The notes under the pieces: generated by a model
The model's database searches: none
Told to the model about the DNA's origin: nothing
Seen by the model: the letters and a program-made list of their open reading frames with translations, nothing else
Made by a program: the position numbers and the translations under genes
Shown here: one piece after another, positions 18,128 to 28,690 of the stretch
Layout: each line of letters starts with the position of its first letter
How positions within the stretch are numbered: the first letter of the stretch is position 1
From: Tsuneonella troitsensis
Lineage (GTDB): Bacteria > Pseudomonadota > Alphaproteobacteria > Sphingomonadales > Sphingomonadaceae
DNA: 64,000 nucleotides
NCBI RefSeq assembly: GCF_001441535.1
Contig: NZ_LMAU01000004.1
Location: 302,858 to 366,857 of the forward strand
Reading direction: 5' to 3'

Positions 18128-19006
18128 TCAGCCCTCCTTGTTCGCATCGCCTTCGGGCGCGGTGCCCTCGGCGGTGTCGGTTGCTTCGGCCGGAGTTTCG
18201 GCGCCCGCCTGCTGCTCTTCAGCAAGCTGCTCCTGCATCTCGGGGGTGACCTGCTCGACCACTTCGTGCTCGGCGGCAGCTTCGACCATGCCGGCCGGCG
18301 CTTCCTCGTGCTCGGGAGCGGTGTTCTTCTTCTCGAGGATCGCGCCGGGGAACGGCAGACCCTCGGGCAGCGAAATCTTCACTGCGTCGCGCACGAGCAG
18401 CCAGCCGTTCTTCGAGCCGGGAACCGAGCCCTTCACGAAGATCAGGCCGCGATCCGCGTCGGTGCGGACAACCTCGAGGTTCTGCTGGGTCCGCTGACGG
18501 TCGCCCATGTGGCCGGCCATCTTCTTGTTCTTGAACACGCGGCCCGGATCCTGGCGGTTGCCGGTCGAACCGTGGGCACGGTGGCTGATCGAGACGCCGT
18601 GCGTCGCGCGCATGCCGCCGAAGCCCCAGCGCTTCATGGCGCCGGCAAAGCCCTTGCCCTGCGTGTGGCCGGTGATGTCGACCTTCTGCCCGGCGACGAA
18701 GTGTTCGGCCGAGATGGTCGAGCCGACGGGGATGAGAGCATCCTCGCCGTCGACGCGGAATTCCGCGACGCGCATCTTCAGGCCAACCTGCGCCTTGGCG
18801 AACTGCTCGCGCTGCGGCTTGTTGACGTTCTTGTGCTTGGCCTCGCCCGCGCCGAGCTGGACGGCATAGTAGCCGTCGCGGTCATCGGTACGGTGCGATA
18901 CGACCTGGCAATCTTCCAGCGACAGCACGGTAACCGGCACGTGGCGGCCGTCCTCCTGGAACAGGCGGGTCATCCCGACTTTCTTAGCGATCACGCCGGA
19001 GCGCAT
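18128..19006 (-). CDS. rplC: 50S ribosomal protein L3 with acidic C-terminal tail
   Basis: L3 starts large-subunit assembly and reaches toward the peptidyl transferase centre. The fold covers about residues 1-224, with '[36 protein letters not shown]' and '[50 protein letters not shown]'. Residues 225-292 are an added tail rich in Glu, Ala and Gln, absent from E. coli L3 (209 residues). A 177-bp gap separates it from rpsJ; the gap holds a short imperfect hairpin (about 19024-19051) and no gene. Confidence 0.96.
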   Translation of the reverse strand: MRSGVIAKKVGMTRLFQEDGRHVPVTVLSLEDCQVVSHRTDDRDGYYAVQLGAGEAKHKNVNKPQREQFAKAQVGLKMRVAEFRVDGEDALIPVGSTISAEHFVAGQKVDITGHTQGKGFAGAMKRWGFGGMRATHGVSISHRAHGSTGNRQDPGRVFKNKKMAGHMGDRQRTQQNLEVVRTDADRGLIFVKGSVPGSKNGWLLVRDAVKISLPEGLPFPGAILEKKNTAPEHEEAPAGMVEAAAEHEVVEQVTPEMQEQLAEEQQAGAETPAEATDTAEGTAPEGDANKEG

Positions 19007-19183
19007 GATCCGTTCTCCTTACAGAGGCACAAGGGACCATTCCCTCGTGCTTGCTTGGCCCAGATTGTCATGCGTCGCCCCGTCCGGGCCAAAGTGCCTC
19101 CGAAGAGGCGAGACGGGGGACGCTGCCCGGCAACTTGCCGGAGGTATCCCTTGTCCGCGGAGCCCTGCGGCCCCGCGCCGAAA

Positions 19184-19495
19184 TCAAGCGAGCTTGATCT
19201 CGACGTTTACGCCAGCCGCGAGGTCGAGCTTCATGAGCGCGTCCACGGTCTGGGCGTTGGGCTGCACGATGTCGAGCAACCGCTTGTAGGTGCGCACCTC
19301 GAACTGCTCGCGCGACTTCTTGTCGATGTGCGGGCCGCGGTTCACGGTGAACTTCTCGATGCGCGTCGGAAGAGGAATGGGACCCCGGATCAGCGCGCCC
19401 GTACGACGGGCGGTGTCCGCGATCTCGCCAGTGGCCTGGTCGAGTACGCGATGGTCAAACGCCTTGAGGCGAATGCGGATATTCTGGGCTTCCAT
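19184..19495 (-). CDS. rpsJ: 30S ribosomal protein S10
   Basis: S10 is in the head of the small subunit and also partners NusB in antitermination. The 103-residue product starts '[66 protein letters not shown]', a full match to the family. It heads the S10-type gene group, separated from tuf by the terminator at 19762-19803 and preceded by its own predicted promoter. Confidence 0.98.
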   Translation of the reverse strand: MEAQNIRIRLKAFDHRVLDQATGEIADTARRTGALIRGPIPLPTRIEKFTVNRGPHIDKKSREQFEVRTYKRLLDIVQPNAQTVDALMKLDLAAGVNVEIKLA

Positions 19496-19652
19496 GTCCT
19501 ACTACCGATGCGAAAGAGCCAAGCGAGCTATCGACGTTTCCGCCTCACGACCCGCAAAAAAGAAAGGCGCGCCCCGCTGCATCCGGTTTCCCGGAAACGG
19601 GCGGCCTCCCCGAATTTCGTTGGAAGGAGACGAATCTCCATCCGGTGGCGCG

Positions 19653-19681
19653 CCTATACGGATAGGACCGGGACCGCGCAA
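19653..19681 (-). promoter_or_regulatory. Predicted promoter of the rpsJ (S10) operon
   Basis: On the minus strand TTGCGC (19681-19676) is followed after 17 bp by TATAGG (19658-19653). The start would be near 19646, giving a 150-nt leader. It lies just downstream of the tuf terminator, where a separate promoter is needed. The 332-bp gap 19496-19827 otherwise holds that terminator and two copies of the octamer GGCGCGCC, and no gene. Confidence 0.45.
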
Positions 19682-19761
19682 CCCCTAGAATCGCTGGGCG
19701 ATCGGGGATTTTGCCGGGCGGGCCGTCCATGCGGCGAACCGAGGGAGATTAACGCCCTCAT

Positions 19762-19803
19762 TAAAAGGAGAAGGGCCCGGTCCTCGCGAGGAGGACCGGG
19801 CCC
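19762..19803 (-). terminator. Strong terminator after tuf
   Basis: GGGCCCGGTCCTC and its exact complement form a 13-bp GC-rich stem with a short GCGA-type loop (19773-19803). On the minus strand it is followed by TTCTCCTTTT. It sits 24 bp past the tuf stop and separates the rpsL-rpsG-fusA-tuf unit from the S10 operon. Confidence 0.88.
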
Positions 19804-19827
19804 TGAACCCTTGTCAGATCGCCAGGA

Positions 19828-21018
19828 TTACTTGGTGATCTTCGACACGACGCCCGAACCGACGGTACGACCGCCTTCGCGGATCGCGAAGCGCAGGCCT
19901 TCGTCCATGGCGATCGGAGCGATCAGCTTGACGCCGATCGTTACGTTGTCGCCCGGCATGACCATCTCGGTGCCCTCGGGGAGGACAACTTCGCCGGTCA
20001 CGTCGGTGGTGCGGAAGTAGAACTGCGGCCGGTAGTTGGCGAAGAACGGCGTGTGACGGCCACCTTCGTCCTTCGACAGCACGTAAACCTCGGCCTCGAA
20101 GTCGGTGTGCGGCTTGACCGAACCCGGCTTGCAGAGAACCTGGCCACGCTCGACCTCTTCACGCGCCACGCCGCGGATCAGCGCACCGACGTTGTCGCCG
20201 GCTTCACCACGATCGAGCAGCTTGCGGAACATCTCGACGCCGGTGACGGTCGTCTTCTTGGTGTCCTTGATGCCGACGATCTCGACTTCGTCACCAACGT
20301 TCACGATGCCGGTCTCGATACGACCCGTGACGACCGTGCCGCGACCCGAGATCGAGAACACGTCCTCGATCGGCATCAGGAACGGCTTGTCGACCGGACG
20401 GTCGGGCTGCGGGATGTACTCGTCGACGGCCTTGATCAGGGCAACGACCGAATCCTTGCCGATCGCGTCATCACGACCTTCGAGAGCGGCAAGTGCCGAA
20501 CCCTTGATGATCGGAATGTTGTCGCCGTCGAAGTCGTAGCTCGAGAGGAGCTCGCGGACTTCCAGCTCGACGAGTTCGAGGATTTCCTCGTCATCGACCT
20601 GGTCGACCTTGTTCATGTACACGACGAGCGCCGGCACGCCGACCTGACGAGCGAGCAGGATGTGCTCGCGGGTTTGCGGCATCGGGCCGTCGGCAGCGTT
20701 CACGACCAGGATCGCGCCGTCCATCTGGGCGGCACCGGTGATCATGTTCTTCACGTAGTCGGCGTGGCCCGGGCAATCGACGTGCGCGTAGTGGCGCGCG
20801 TCCGACTCGTACTCGACGTGTGCGGTCGAGATCGTGATGCCGCGCTCGCGCTCTTCCGGCGCCTTGTCGATGTTCGCGAAGTCCACGGCGGTGCCGCCGT
20901 ACACTTCGGCCATGACCTTGGTGATCGCGGCGGTCAGCGTGGTCTTGCCGTGGTCGACGTGACCGATGGTGCCGATGTTGCAGTGCGGCTTGTTCCGCTG
21001 GAATTTTTCCTTAGCCAT
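19828..21018 (-). CDS. tuf: Elongation factor Tu
   Basis: EF-Tu delivers aminoacyl-tRNA to the ribosome as a GTP complex. The 396-residue product carries G1 (GHVDHGKT, residues 19-26), G3 (DCPGH), G4 (NKVD) and the beta-barrel domains 2 and 3 with '[18 protein letters not shown]'. It follows fusA by 92 bp and is the last gene of the str unit, with a strong terminator downstream. Only this copy is in the window. Confidence 0.99.
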   Translation of the reverse strand: MAKEKFQRNKPHCNIGTIGHVDHGKTTLTAAITKVMAEVYGGTAVDFANIDKAPEERERGITISTAHVEYESDARHYAHVDCPGHADYVKNMITGAAQMDGAILVVNAADGPMPQTREHILLARQVGVPALVVYMNKVDQVDDEEILELVELEVRELLSSYDFDGDNIPIIKGSALAALEGRDDAIGKDSVVALIKAVDEYIPQPDRPVDKPFLMPIEDVFSISGRGTVVTGRIETGIVNVGDEVEIVGIKDTKKTTVTGVEMFRKLLDRGEAGDNVGALIRGVAREEVERGQVLCKPGSVKPHTDFEAEVYVLSKDEGGRHTPFFANYRPQFYFRTTDVTGEVVLPEGTEMVMPGDNVTIGVKLIAPIAMDEGLRFAIREGGRTVGSGVVSKITK

Positions 21019-21064
21019 TTTGACTCTAACCTCTGTCTGGATTTGAATTTCACCAAGTCAGGCT

Positions 21065-21090
21065 GCGGCACCCGGTGAATCGGGTGCCGC
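21065..21090 (-). other. Intergenic hairpin between fusA and tuf
   Basis: GCGGCACCCG (21065-21074) and CGGGTGCCGC (21081-21090) form a perfect 10-bp stem with a six-base loop in the fusA-tuf gap. No T tract follows on the minus strand, so it is not a standard terminator. It may act in processing or mRNA stability; that is inference. Confidence 0.6.
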
Positions 21091-21110
21091 CCCTAGACGC
21101 TCACCCCTGC

Positions 21111-23243
<2,133 letters not shown>

Positions 23244-23334
23244 TTCAAATTCCTCGGGTAGTCAGGGGGCCGCTCCGGCGAAGGAGCGCGCCCCCCATAT
23301 GGGTGTTACCAGCGGCGTTGCCAGTGCCCCGCTG

Positions 23335-23805
23335 TTACCAACGGTAGTGCGAGAAGGCGCGGTTCGCGTCCGCCATGCGGTGCGTGTCTTCGCGCTTCTT
23401 GACCGCGTTGCCGCGGTTGTTGGCGGCGTCCATCAGTTCGCCCGAGAGGCGGGCGGCCATGGTGGTCTCGGCCCGGCCGCGCGCGGCGGTGATGAGCCAG
23501 CGGATGGCCAGCGCCTGGGCACGCTCGGGGCGAACCTCGACCGGCACCTGGTACGTCGCACCGCCGACGCGGCGCGAACGCACCTCGATCTGCGGCTTGA
23601 TGTTCTCGAGCGCGGTGTGGAACACCTCGATCGGGTTGGCCTTCGCCCGGTTCTCGACCGTGTCGAGCGCACCGTAGACGATGCTCTCGGCGACGGACTT
23701 CTTTCCGTCGAGCATCAGGTTGTTCATGAACTTGGACAGCACCTGATCACCGAACTTGGGATCAGGCAGGATTTCCCGCTTCTCGGGACGACGACGACGA
23801 CTCAT
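23335..23805 (-). CDS. rpsG: 30S ribosomal protein S7
   Basis: S7 starts assembly of the small-subunit head and lies at the E site. The 156-residue product begins '[40 protein letters not shown]' and contains '[20 protein letters not shown]'. Length matches the family. It lies 69 bp after rpsL. Confidence 0.98.
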   Translation of the reverse strand: MSRRRRPEKREILPDPKFGDQVLSKFMNNLMLDGKKSVAESIVYGALDTVENRAKANPIEVFHTALENIKPQIEVRSRRVGGATYQVPVEVRPERAQALAIRWLITAARGRAETTMAARLSGELMDAANNRGNAVKKREDTHRMADANRAFSHYRW

Positions 23806-23874
23806 GTCGCTAATTCCTTCATCTGGGCCGCGGCGACAGTGCGCGCGCGACCGGAAACCTCGATAAGCGAGTGC

Positions 23875-24246
23875 TTACTTCGGACGCTTGGCGCCGTACT
23901 TCGAGCGGCTCTGCTTGCGGTCCTTGACGCCCTGGGTGTCGAGCACGCCGCGCAGCACGTGGTAGCGCACGCCCGGAAGGTCGCGCACGCGGCCGCCACG
24001 GATGAGGACCACGGAGTGCTCCTGCAGGTTGTGCCCTTCGCCCGGGATGTAGCTGATGACTTCGCGCTGGTTGGTCAGGCGGACCTTGGCCACCTTGCGC
24101 AGCGCCGAGTTCGGCTTCTTCGGGGTCGTCGTGTAGACGCGGGTGCAGACGCCGCGCTTCTGCGGGTTCTGCTCCATCGCAGGGACCTTGGACTTGGCCT
24201 TCTGCGGAACGCGGCCCTTGCGGACCAGCTGGTTGATCGTCGGCAT
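23875..24246 (-). CDS. rpsL: 30S ribosomal protein S12
   Basis: S12 is at the decoding centre and sets accuracy and streptomycin response. The 123-residue product has '[20 protein letters not shown]' with Lys at position 43 and '[23 protein letters not shown]' with Arg at position 88, where E. coli has Lys. It heads the rpsL-rpsG-fusA-tuf unit. The nearest predicted promoter is over 400 bp upstream at 24678-24706, with a predicted terminator between them. Confidence 0.98.
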   Translation of the reverse strand: MPTINQLVRKGRVPQKAKSKVPAMEQNPQKRGVCTRVYTTTPKKPNSALRKVAKVRLTNQREVISYIPGEGHNLQEHSVVLIRGGRVRDLPGVRYHVLRGVLDTQGVKDRKQSRSKYGAKRPK

Positions 24247-24299
24247 TAAGACTTTCTCTCTTCACCTGTTTATCCGTGCGCGCGCACTGCGCGCCCGGG

Positions 24300-24348
24300 G
24301 CGCCCCTTCCGGGCGGAAAACCGGTGCCCACTTTTCCTGAAGGGGCGC
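24300..24348. repeat. Nested inverted repeat in the rpsL leader
   Basis: GCGCCCCTTC (24300-24309) is exactly complementary to GAAGGGGCGC (24339-24348), with an inner GGAAAA/TTTTCC pair (24315-24320 and 24332-24337). The inner block resembles the dispersed 'GGAAAACCGGTGCCCACTTTTCC' type of intergenic repeat common in alphaproteobacteria. As RNA it would form a long hairpin about 50 nt before the rpsL start. Confidence 0.6.
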
Positions 24349-24420
24349 GGCTCTGCCGGTCAGGGCTGGCATCGATGGTGAAGGTGGAGGGAAAGGTTCG
24401 CGCCTAACTCCAAACCGTCA

Positions 24421-24439
24421 CCCCGGACTTGATCCGGGG
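24421..24439. repeat. REP-like palindrome
   Basis: CCCCGGA-CTTGA-TCCGGGG forms a perfect 7-bp stem and a 5-base loop. This element, often flanked by GTCA and TCCAG as here, is a widespread dispersed intergenic palindrome in alphaproteobacteria. It produces spurious short frames ending in 'PDQVRGD'. Confidence 0.75.
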
Positions 24440-24576
24440 TCCAGCTTGACCAGGACGCCGCCGAAGGCGACCGCCTGGATGAGGTACGAGCCTGAAACAC
24501 TCCACCCGTGCCACAGGACACCGGGTTACTTTGTCGGCCGCCCCGAAGCGCTTCCACGAGGGACCGCGCTCCAATA

Positions 24577-24606
24577 GAAAAAGGCCTCTGCGAATCGCGC
24601 AAGGCC
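24577..24606 (-). terminator. Predicted terminator inside the rpsL upstream region
   Basis: On the minus strand GGCCTTGCG (24606-24598) pairs with CGCAGAGGCC (24592-24583), one bulged base, and TTTTTC follows (24582-24577). It lies about 65-95 nt downstream of the predicted start of transcription at 24671, so it could attenuate the str operon or end a small RNA. Confidence 0.6.
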
Positions 24607-24671
24607 CCCGGGACGACACCGGCAATGTTCAGCTCTATCTGCCCGAGGAAAGCCGAAGCCGCCCTTGGATG
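24577..24671 (-). ncRNA. Candidate short leader RNA or sRNA upstream of rpsL
   Basis: A predicted promoter (24678-24706) and a predicted terminator (24577-24606) enclose about 95 nt with no supported reading frame. It could be an attenuated leader of the rpsL operon or an independent small RNA. I do not recognise a known RNA family. The rest of the 489-bp gap 24247-24735 holds the two repeats listed separately and no gene. Confidence 0.35.
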
Positions 24672-24677
24672 GGGGCG

Positions 24678-24706
24678 CCCTTAGTTGGATTCGGGTGGGG
24701 GGTCAA
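24678..24706 (-). promoter_or_regulatory. Predicted sigma-70 promoter upstream of the rpsL operon
   Basis: On the minus strand TTGACC (24706-24701) is followed after exactly 17 bp by TAAGGG (24683-24678). The layout is the same as at the alpha operon promoter (TTGACG-N17-TAAGCG). It starts 30 bp after the stop of tcmP, so the island ends directly against the str operon control region. Confidence 0.55.
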
Positions 24707-24735
24707 GGTGGAGTGGCTTCACGATAAGCGGCGAA

Positions 24736-25869
24736 TTAGTTGTGCGTCACCCGGCTGGGAATGCCGCTCACTGGGCCAATTCGGCGTTTCAATGGCGTGG
24801 ATTTCCTAGCCTCATTGATGATCAAACCTAATCGCGATTTGGTGATCGAAACCTCGTTCAAAATTACCGGCCACAATCGGCCCCAATTTTGGCCATCGGT
24901 GCCGCAATTATCCAGAATTTGCAGGAGATGCCTCCGTCCTTCGACCGCCCCGTCTGCCAACGCTCTTGCACTTCGATCAATGTCGGCGTTTCCGGGAAAC
25001 ATATCTGCCATGCCGGAACGCTCTTCCCGCTTTCTATCCCGCAATGATGTCCGCACTTGAGCCTGTACTTCCAGAGCCTTGGCTTCGGAAGACCGAAACA
25101 CTTCTAGCCCCTTCTCATGTCGTGAAAAGTAAATCAGTTTATAGAGCGTTCGGTCCTGCGAGGGCTTGTCGATTGAGATCACAGGCGAATAAGTAAACCT
25201 GCCAATTTTCCTGAGCCCTTCAACAGCCAAACTTTCTATTTCGGCTTCTCGCTCTGCGCCGGAAAGTCCCTTGAGTCGAGCTTCCCAATTGGGACCGCCA
25301 CCAACAGCCAGCCATCGCTCCAGTCGACTGATTAGGCCTGTCTCGGCAAAACGATTTGCGTGATCGAACATAAAATTTATGAGCAACTCGCAATGCGCAA
25401 AACCGAATAACGGCAACAACTTCTCGATATCCGGGAACCCTTTCGGATCGATTAGTGAAAAGACAAATGCATTATGTGGAACAAGTGCCGAAATACCGGT
25501 CACTTTTGATTCAAATTCGCCACAAATGGGAAAAGTGTCTACTTTCGGGAATCTTTTTATCGCTTCAGTAAGTTGCGCGAAAGCTCCTGGGTCCTTCTCG
25601 ACCAATATCGCGCGCATTCGAACGTCTCGCCCTTGCGCTAAATAGCGCAGACGAATTGCGGTCATATGGTTGAGCGCTATCCCGAAAGATGTGTCGTCAA
25701 ACGTCTCACCCGCGTTCGACTTCCAAGGTCCTGCGAACCCATCGATATAAACGAATTCGTCGTAACGCGAACAAACCTTCCCGATTAACGATGGGAGGTA
25801 TTTGTCCAGGAAGGTGTGCTTGACATAAGCTTGCTCACGTCCCGCGTAGTGCTCGATCTGTATCGCCAT
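24736..25869 (-). CDS. tcmP: Three-Cys-motif partner protein TcmP
   Basis: The 377-residue protein matches the TcmP family. Family members occur next to DUF5131 three-Cys proteins, as here, and their function is not established. The N-terminal half has 'YVKHTFLDKYLP', 'FVYIDGFAGPW' (about residues 40-50) and 'VFSLIDPKGFPDIEKLL'. The D-x-FAG and DPxG pieces resemble motif I and motif IV of class I SAM-dependent methyltransferases; a methyltransferase-like fold is my inference. The ATG overlaps the stop of the upstream gene by one base (TAATG). Base composition is visibly more AT-rich than its neighbours, suggesting horizontal transfer. Confidence 0.85.
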   Translation of the reverse strand: MAIQIEHYAGREQAYVKHTFLDKYLPSLIGKVCSRYDEFVYIDGFAGPWKSNAGETFDDTSFGIALNHMTAIRLRYLAQGRDVRMRAILVEKDPGAFAQLTEAIKRFPKVDTFPICGEFESKVTGISALVPHNAFVFSLIDPKGFPDIEKLLPLFGFAHCELLINFMFDHANRFAETGLISRLERWLAVGGGPNWEARLKGLSGAEREAEIESLAVEGLRKIGRFTYSPVISIDKPSQDRTLYKLIYFSRHEKGLEVFRSSEAKALEVQAQVRTSLRDRKREERSGMADMFPGNADIDRSARALADGAVEGRRHLLQILDNCGTDGQNWGRLWPVILNEVSITKSRLGLIINEARKSTPLKRRIGPVSGIPSRVTHN

Positions 25870-26606
25870 TAAACAGCGATCTTAATGTCCTTTGGATACT
25901 CATTCCACTCTTTTCCGTCTAACTCGCGACCTCCAGATTTGGGTCGAAAACCACCCCACTGCTTGAAGAAAAAGGGTACGCCTTGAGAACGACAAGCATC
26001 TCGTATTTCGCGCGCCCACTCGATGTTCATAATTCGAGCATTTGGTCCGCTTTCACCGCCAGCGATCACCCAATGGACGCCGTCGAGATCAATTGCGCCC
26101 AGCGGCCCTATAAGGGGCTCAACAGACAAAAACCTAACTGCTGATTTGGCCTGTCTCAAATGATTGATCCTCGCTGCTCCTCTCCGATCCTCAACGGATA
26201 CTCCTGTCCAGATATTTGGCGGAGCCTCAGACCTCGCGTAGCGGCGATTCAGATAATCACGCATCCTTGAGCTTCGTTTGGTGAGCACTTGAAATGTGTG
26301 CCAATGCGCTTCCTCCATCGCATCAAAAACTTGATCGATGAATACCGCGGGCACCTCTTTGTGAAACAAGTCGCTCATCGAATTTACGAAGATTATGCGC
26401 GGCCTTTTCCACCGGATCGGTTGGCCAAGTCGCTCTGGTCTGAGAGTAAGGTCGAAGCCGCTTTCAAAGGGATGCCCTTTGACGCCGCGCCATCTCTCAG
26501 CAAATCGTTCAGCATAGCAGTTGTCACATCCGGCCGTGATTTTGGTGCACCCTGTCACTGGGTTCCAAGTTGCGTCCGTCTATTCAATTGCACTTTGGTC
26601 GGCCAA
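25869..26606 (-). pseudogene. DUF5131 (phage Gp37/Gp68-like) three-Cys protein with in-frame amber codon
   Basis: The frame encodes the DUF5131 family: 'WNPVTGCTKITAGCDNCYAERFAERW' with the three Cys as C-x6-C-x2-C, then 'IIFVNSMSDLFHKEVP' and 'VWVIAGGESGP'-like segments. The three Cys suggest an iron-sulphur cluster, as in radical SAM proteins. The natural start is TTG 26606, eight bases after a GGAGGAA site, giving MADQSAIE. The ninth codon is TAG (26582-26580) where the family's IEWTD motif needs TGG. A GTG at 26558 keeps all three Cys but has no ribosome site and loses the first 16 residues. Either a nonsense mutation, a sequencing error or readthrough. Confidence 0.82.
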
Positions 26607-26761
26607 GTTAGTTCCTCCGGTTCATTCAAAGGTATGAATCGAAAAGAGAAATCCTACAACAAGAGATTGATTTCGGGAGTCTTTGCAAAGGGTTGGTAAC
26701 AGGTGGAGAAATTTGGATCCATTTTCCTACACCCCCCAAATCTGCAACCTACCCGCACGCA

Positions 26762-27382
26762 ATGACCCGCCCCACCCGCGCCGATGCGTTCGATGATCCC
26801 GCCGCGGACCGTCTCCCTGAAGCCGCTCCCTCCACTCTGCCTCCCCTCGCTCCCCGTGCACCGCGGCCGGTGAGCACCCGGCGGGTGGCGCGCCAGGCGA
26901 CGTCCGCCCTCGCCTTCACCCCCGCGCCCGAGCCGCCCGCCGACGATCCCCTCCTCGCCTTCGCGCCGTTCCTGCACCCGCAGCCGCGGCGCAATTCGAT
27001 CACGCCCGGTCTCCAGCGGCGGTTCGTCGCCACGCTCGCGGCGACGGGGATCGTGAACCAGGCGGCGCGATCGATCGGCAAGTCGCTGGAGGCGCTCTAC
27101 AAGCTGCGGGCGCGCCCCGGCGCGGAAGGGTTTGCCGCCGCGTGGGACGATGCGCTGGCGTGGGGGGCCGACCGGCTGGAGGATTGCGCGCTCGAACGGG
27201 CGATGCGCGAGGAGTGGGACTTCGACGGGTGGAAGGGGCGCGCGGACGGGCTGCTCATCTACCTCATCCGCCTGCGCAGCGCCTTCCGCATCGACGAGCG
27301 CGAGATCGTGCCGGGCCATCCGGTCTACGAGCGCATCCGAGCCGAAGTGCTGGCCGCGCAGGGCGCACCGGGCGCGGAGTGA
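26762..27382 (+). CDS. Hypothetical protein with helix-turn-helix-like region
   Basis: The 206-residue protein has a Pro/Ala-rich, probably disordered first 75 residues and then a helical part: 'RRFVATLAATGIVNQAARSIGKSLEALYKLRARPGAEGF' looks like a helix-turn-helix, followed by 'AAWDDALAWGADRLEDCALERAM'. This layout is common in small sphingomonad proteins and is reminiscent of phage terminase small subunits, but there is no phage context here. ATG 26762 was chosen because upstream frame has a skewed AT-rich composition. Converges on the next gene with 1 bp between stops. No function assigned. Confidence 0.55.
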   Translation: MTRPTRADAFDDPAADRLPEAAPSTLPPLAPRAPRPVSTRRVARQATSALAFTPAPEPPADDPLLAFAPFLHPQPRRNSITPGLQRRFVATLAATGIVNQAARSIGKSLEALYKLRARPGAEGFAAAWDDALAWGADRLEDCALERAMREEWDFDGWKGRADGLLIYLIRLRSAFRIDEREIVPGHPVYERIRAEVLAAQGAPGAE

Positions 27383-27383
27383 C

Positions 27384-27617
27384 CTAGCGGCCCGCGATCC
27401 AGGCGGGCAGGCCGAGGGCGATCAGTCCTCCGGCGACGATCATGCACATCAGGAACAGCCCGGTCCACGGCACCCAGCCCACGCGGTCGATCGCCGCGCG
27501 GCGCACGCGGCGCCGCTCCATCAGCAGGCAGCCGATCGCCAGCAGCAGGAAAGCCCCTCCGGTGATCACCGCCATTTCGGCATCGCTGGCGAACATCAGT
27601 TCATCGGGCAACTTCAT
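27384..27617 (-). CDS. Small two-helix membrane protein
   Basis: The 77-residue protein has two hydrophobic segments (about residues 15-33 and 51-74) separated by a basic loop 'MERRRVRRAAIDRVGW', so both ends are probably periplasmic. It was hidden within a longer frame; ATG 27617 fits the first helix. The gene lies divergent to the EamA transporter, 54 bp apart. Function unknown. Confidence 0.55.
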   Translation of the reverse strand: MKLPDELMFASDAEMAVITGGAFLLLAIGCLLMERRRVRRAAIDRVGWVPWTGLFLMCMIVAGGLIALGLPAWIAGR

Positions 27618-27671
27618 GGCGGGCAATATGGGATGCGTTGCGCCCCCCGCCAGTGGGGGTATGGCGGCGGC

Positions 27672-28598
27672 GTGAGCCAGTCGCCCTCCGCCAATCCCTC
27701 GCAACAGGCCCAGCGTCCGCAGCTCGCCCTGCTCATCCGGCTCGGCGCGGCATTCGTGCTGACGATCATGCTGGTGTTCGTGAAGCTGGTGACCGAATCC
27801 GGCGTGACGCTGACCGAGACGCTGTTCTGGCGGCAACTGCCGACGGTGCCGGTGCTGCTGCTGTGGTTCGCGATGCGCCGTGAGTTGGGCACGCTGAAGA
27901 CGCGGCGGCTGGGCGCGCACTTTCGCCGCGCGGCGCTGGGCCTGCTGGGCATGTTCCTGAACTTCGGCGCGGTGACCCTGCTTCCGCTGGCCGAGGCGAC
28001 GACGCTGAATTTCACCACCGCGATCTGGGCGGTGATCCTGTCGGCGCTGATCCTGCGCGAGCGGGTGGGGCTGTGGCGCTGGTCGGCGGTGCTGCTGGGC
28101 TTTGCCGGGGTGATCGTGATCGCCCAGCCGGGGCAGGGGAACATTCCCCTGTTCGGCGCGGCGGTGGCGCTGGCGGCGGCGTTCACGATCGCGCTGATCT
28201 CGATCCAGATCCGCGACCTTTCGCGGACCGAGCCTTCGCTGACCATCGTGTTCTGGTTCTCCGCCTTCAGCCTGCCGCTGCTCGCGCTGGCGATGCCGTT
28301 CGTGGCCACCGCTCACACGCCGTACCAGTGGTCGCTGCTCGCCGGGCTCGGCCTGTTCGGGCTGCTCGGCCAGTTCCTGCTGACCGCCGCGCTGCGATAC
28401 GGCGCGGTGGCGAGCGTGATCGTGATGGATTACTCGTCGCTGATCTGGGCGACCCTGCTGGGCTGGTGGGTCTTCGACCGGCTGCCGCCCGCCGCGACCT
28501 GGCTCGGCGCGCCGCTGATCGTCGCGGCCGGCCTCGTCATCGCGTGGCGCGAGCATCGCCTGTCGATCGAGCGTGCGCGATCGCTGGTGGGGGAGTAG
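27672..28598 (+). CDS. EamA/DMT-family transporter
   Basis: The 308-residue protein has ten hydrophobic segments in two EamA repeats: the first with 'SGVTLTETLFWRQLPTVPVLLLW' and 'LPLAEATTLNFTTAIWAVILSALILRERVGLWRWSAVLLGFAGVIVI', the second with 'LRYGAVASVIVMDYSSLIWATLLGWWVF'. Family members export metabolites or amino acids in the inner membrane; the substrate is unknown. GTG 27672 gives a short polar N-terminus before the first helix; ATG 27633 is an alternative. Confidence 0.82.
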   Translation: MSQSPSANPSQQAQRPQLALLIRLGAAFVLTIMLVFVKLVTESGVTLTETLFWRQLPTVPVLLLWFAMRRELGTLKTRRLGAHFRRAALGLLGMFLNFGAVTLLPLAEATTLNFTTAIWAVILSALILRERVGLWRWSAVLLGFAGVIVIAQPGQGNIPLFGAAVALAAAFTIALISIQIRDLSRTEPSLTIVFWFSAFSLPLLALAMPFVATAHTPYQWSLLAGLGLFGLLGQFLLTAALRYGAVASVIVMDYSSLIWATLLGWWVFDRLPPAATWLGAPLIVAAGLVIAWREHRLSIERARSLVGE

Positions 28599-28690
28599 GG
28601 AACCGGGGGAACGCAGGCGCGTTCAGCAACTCGACATTCAGCTTTACACATTCAGCCGCCCATCCATCCATTCGAAAAGGGAAATCGACC

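Noticed and set aside
17561..20020. 819-residue plus-strand open frame opposite rplD-rplC-rpsJ
   Set aside because: It is antisense to three certain ribosomal genes and has no domain or signal; high GC keeps opposite frames open.
21065..21090. Hairpin between fusA and tuf as a terminator
   Set aside because: No T tract on the minus strand and tuf lies immediately downstream.
24360..24602. Short minus-strand frame ending in a PDQVRGD-type sequence
   Set aside because: That peptide is the translation of the REP palindrome at 24421-24439 and recurs as a false gene in alphaproteobacteria.
26762..27382. Phage terminase small subunit
   Set aside because: Helix-turn-helix-like region only; no large subunit, portal or other phage gene nearby.
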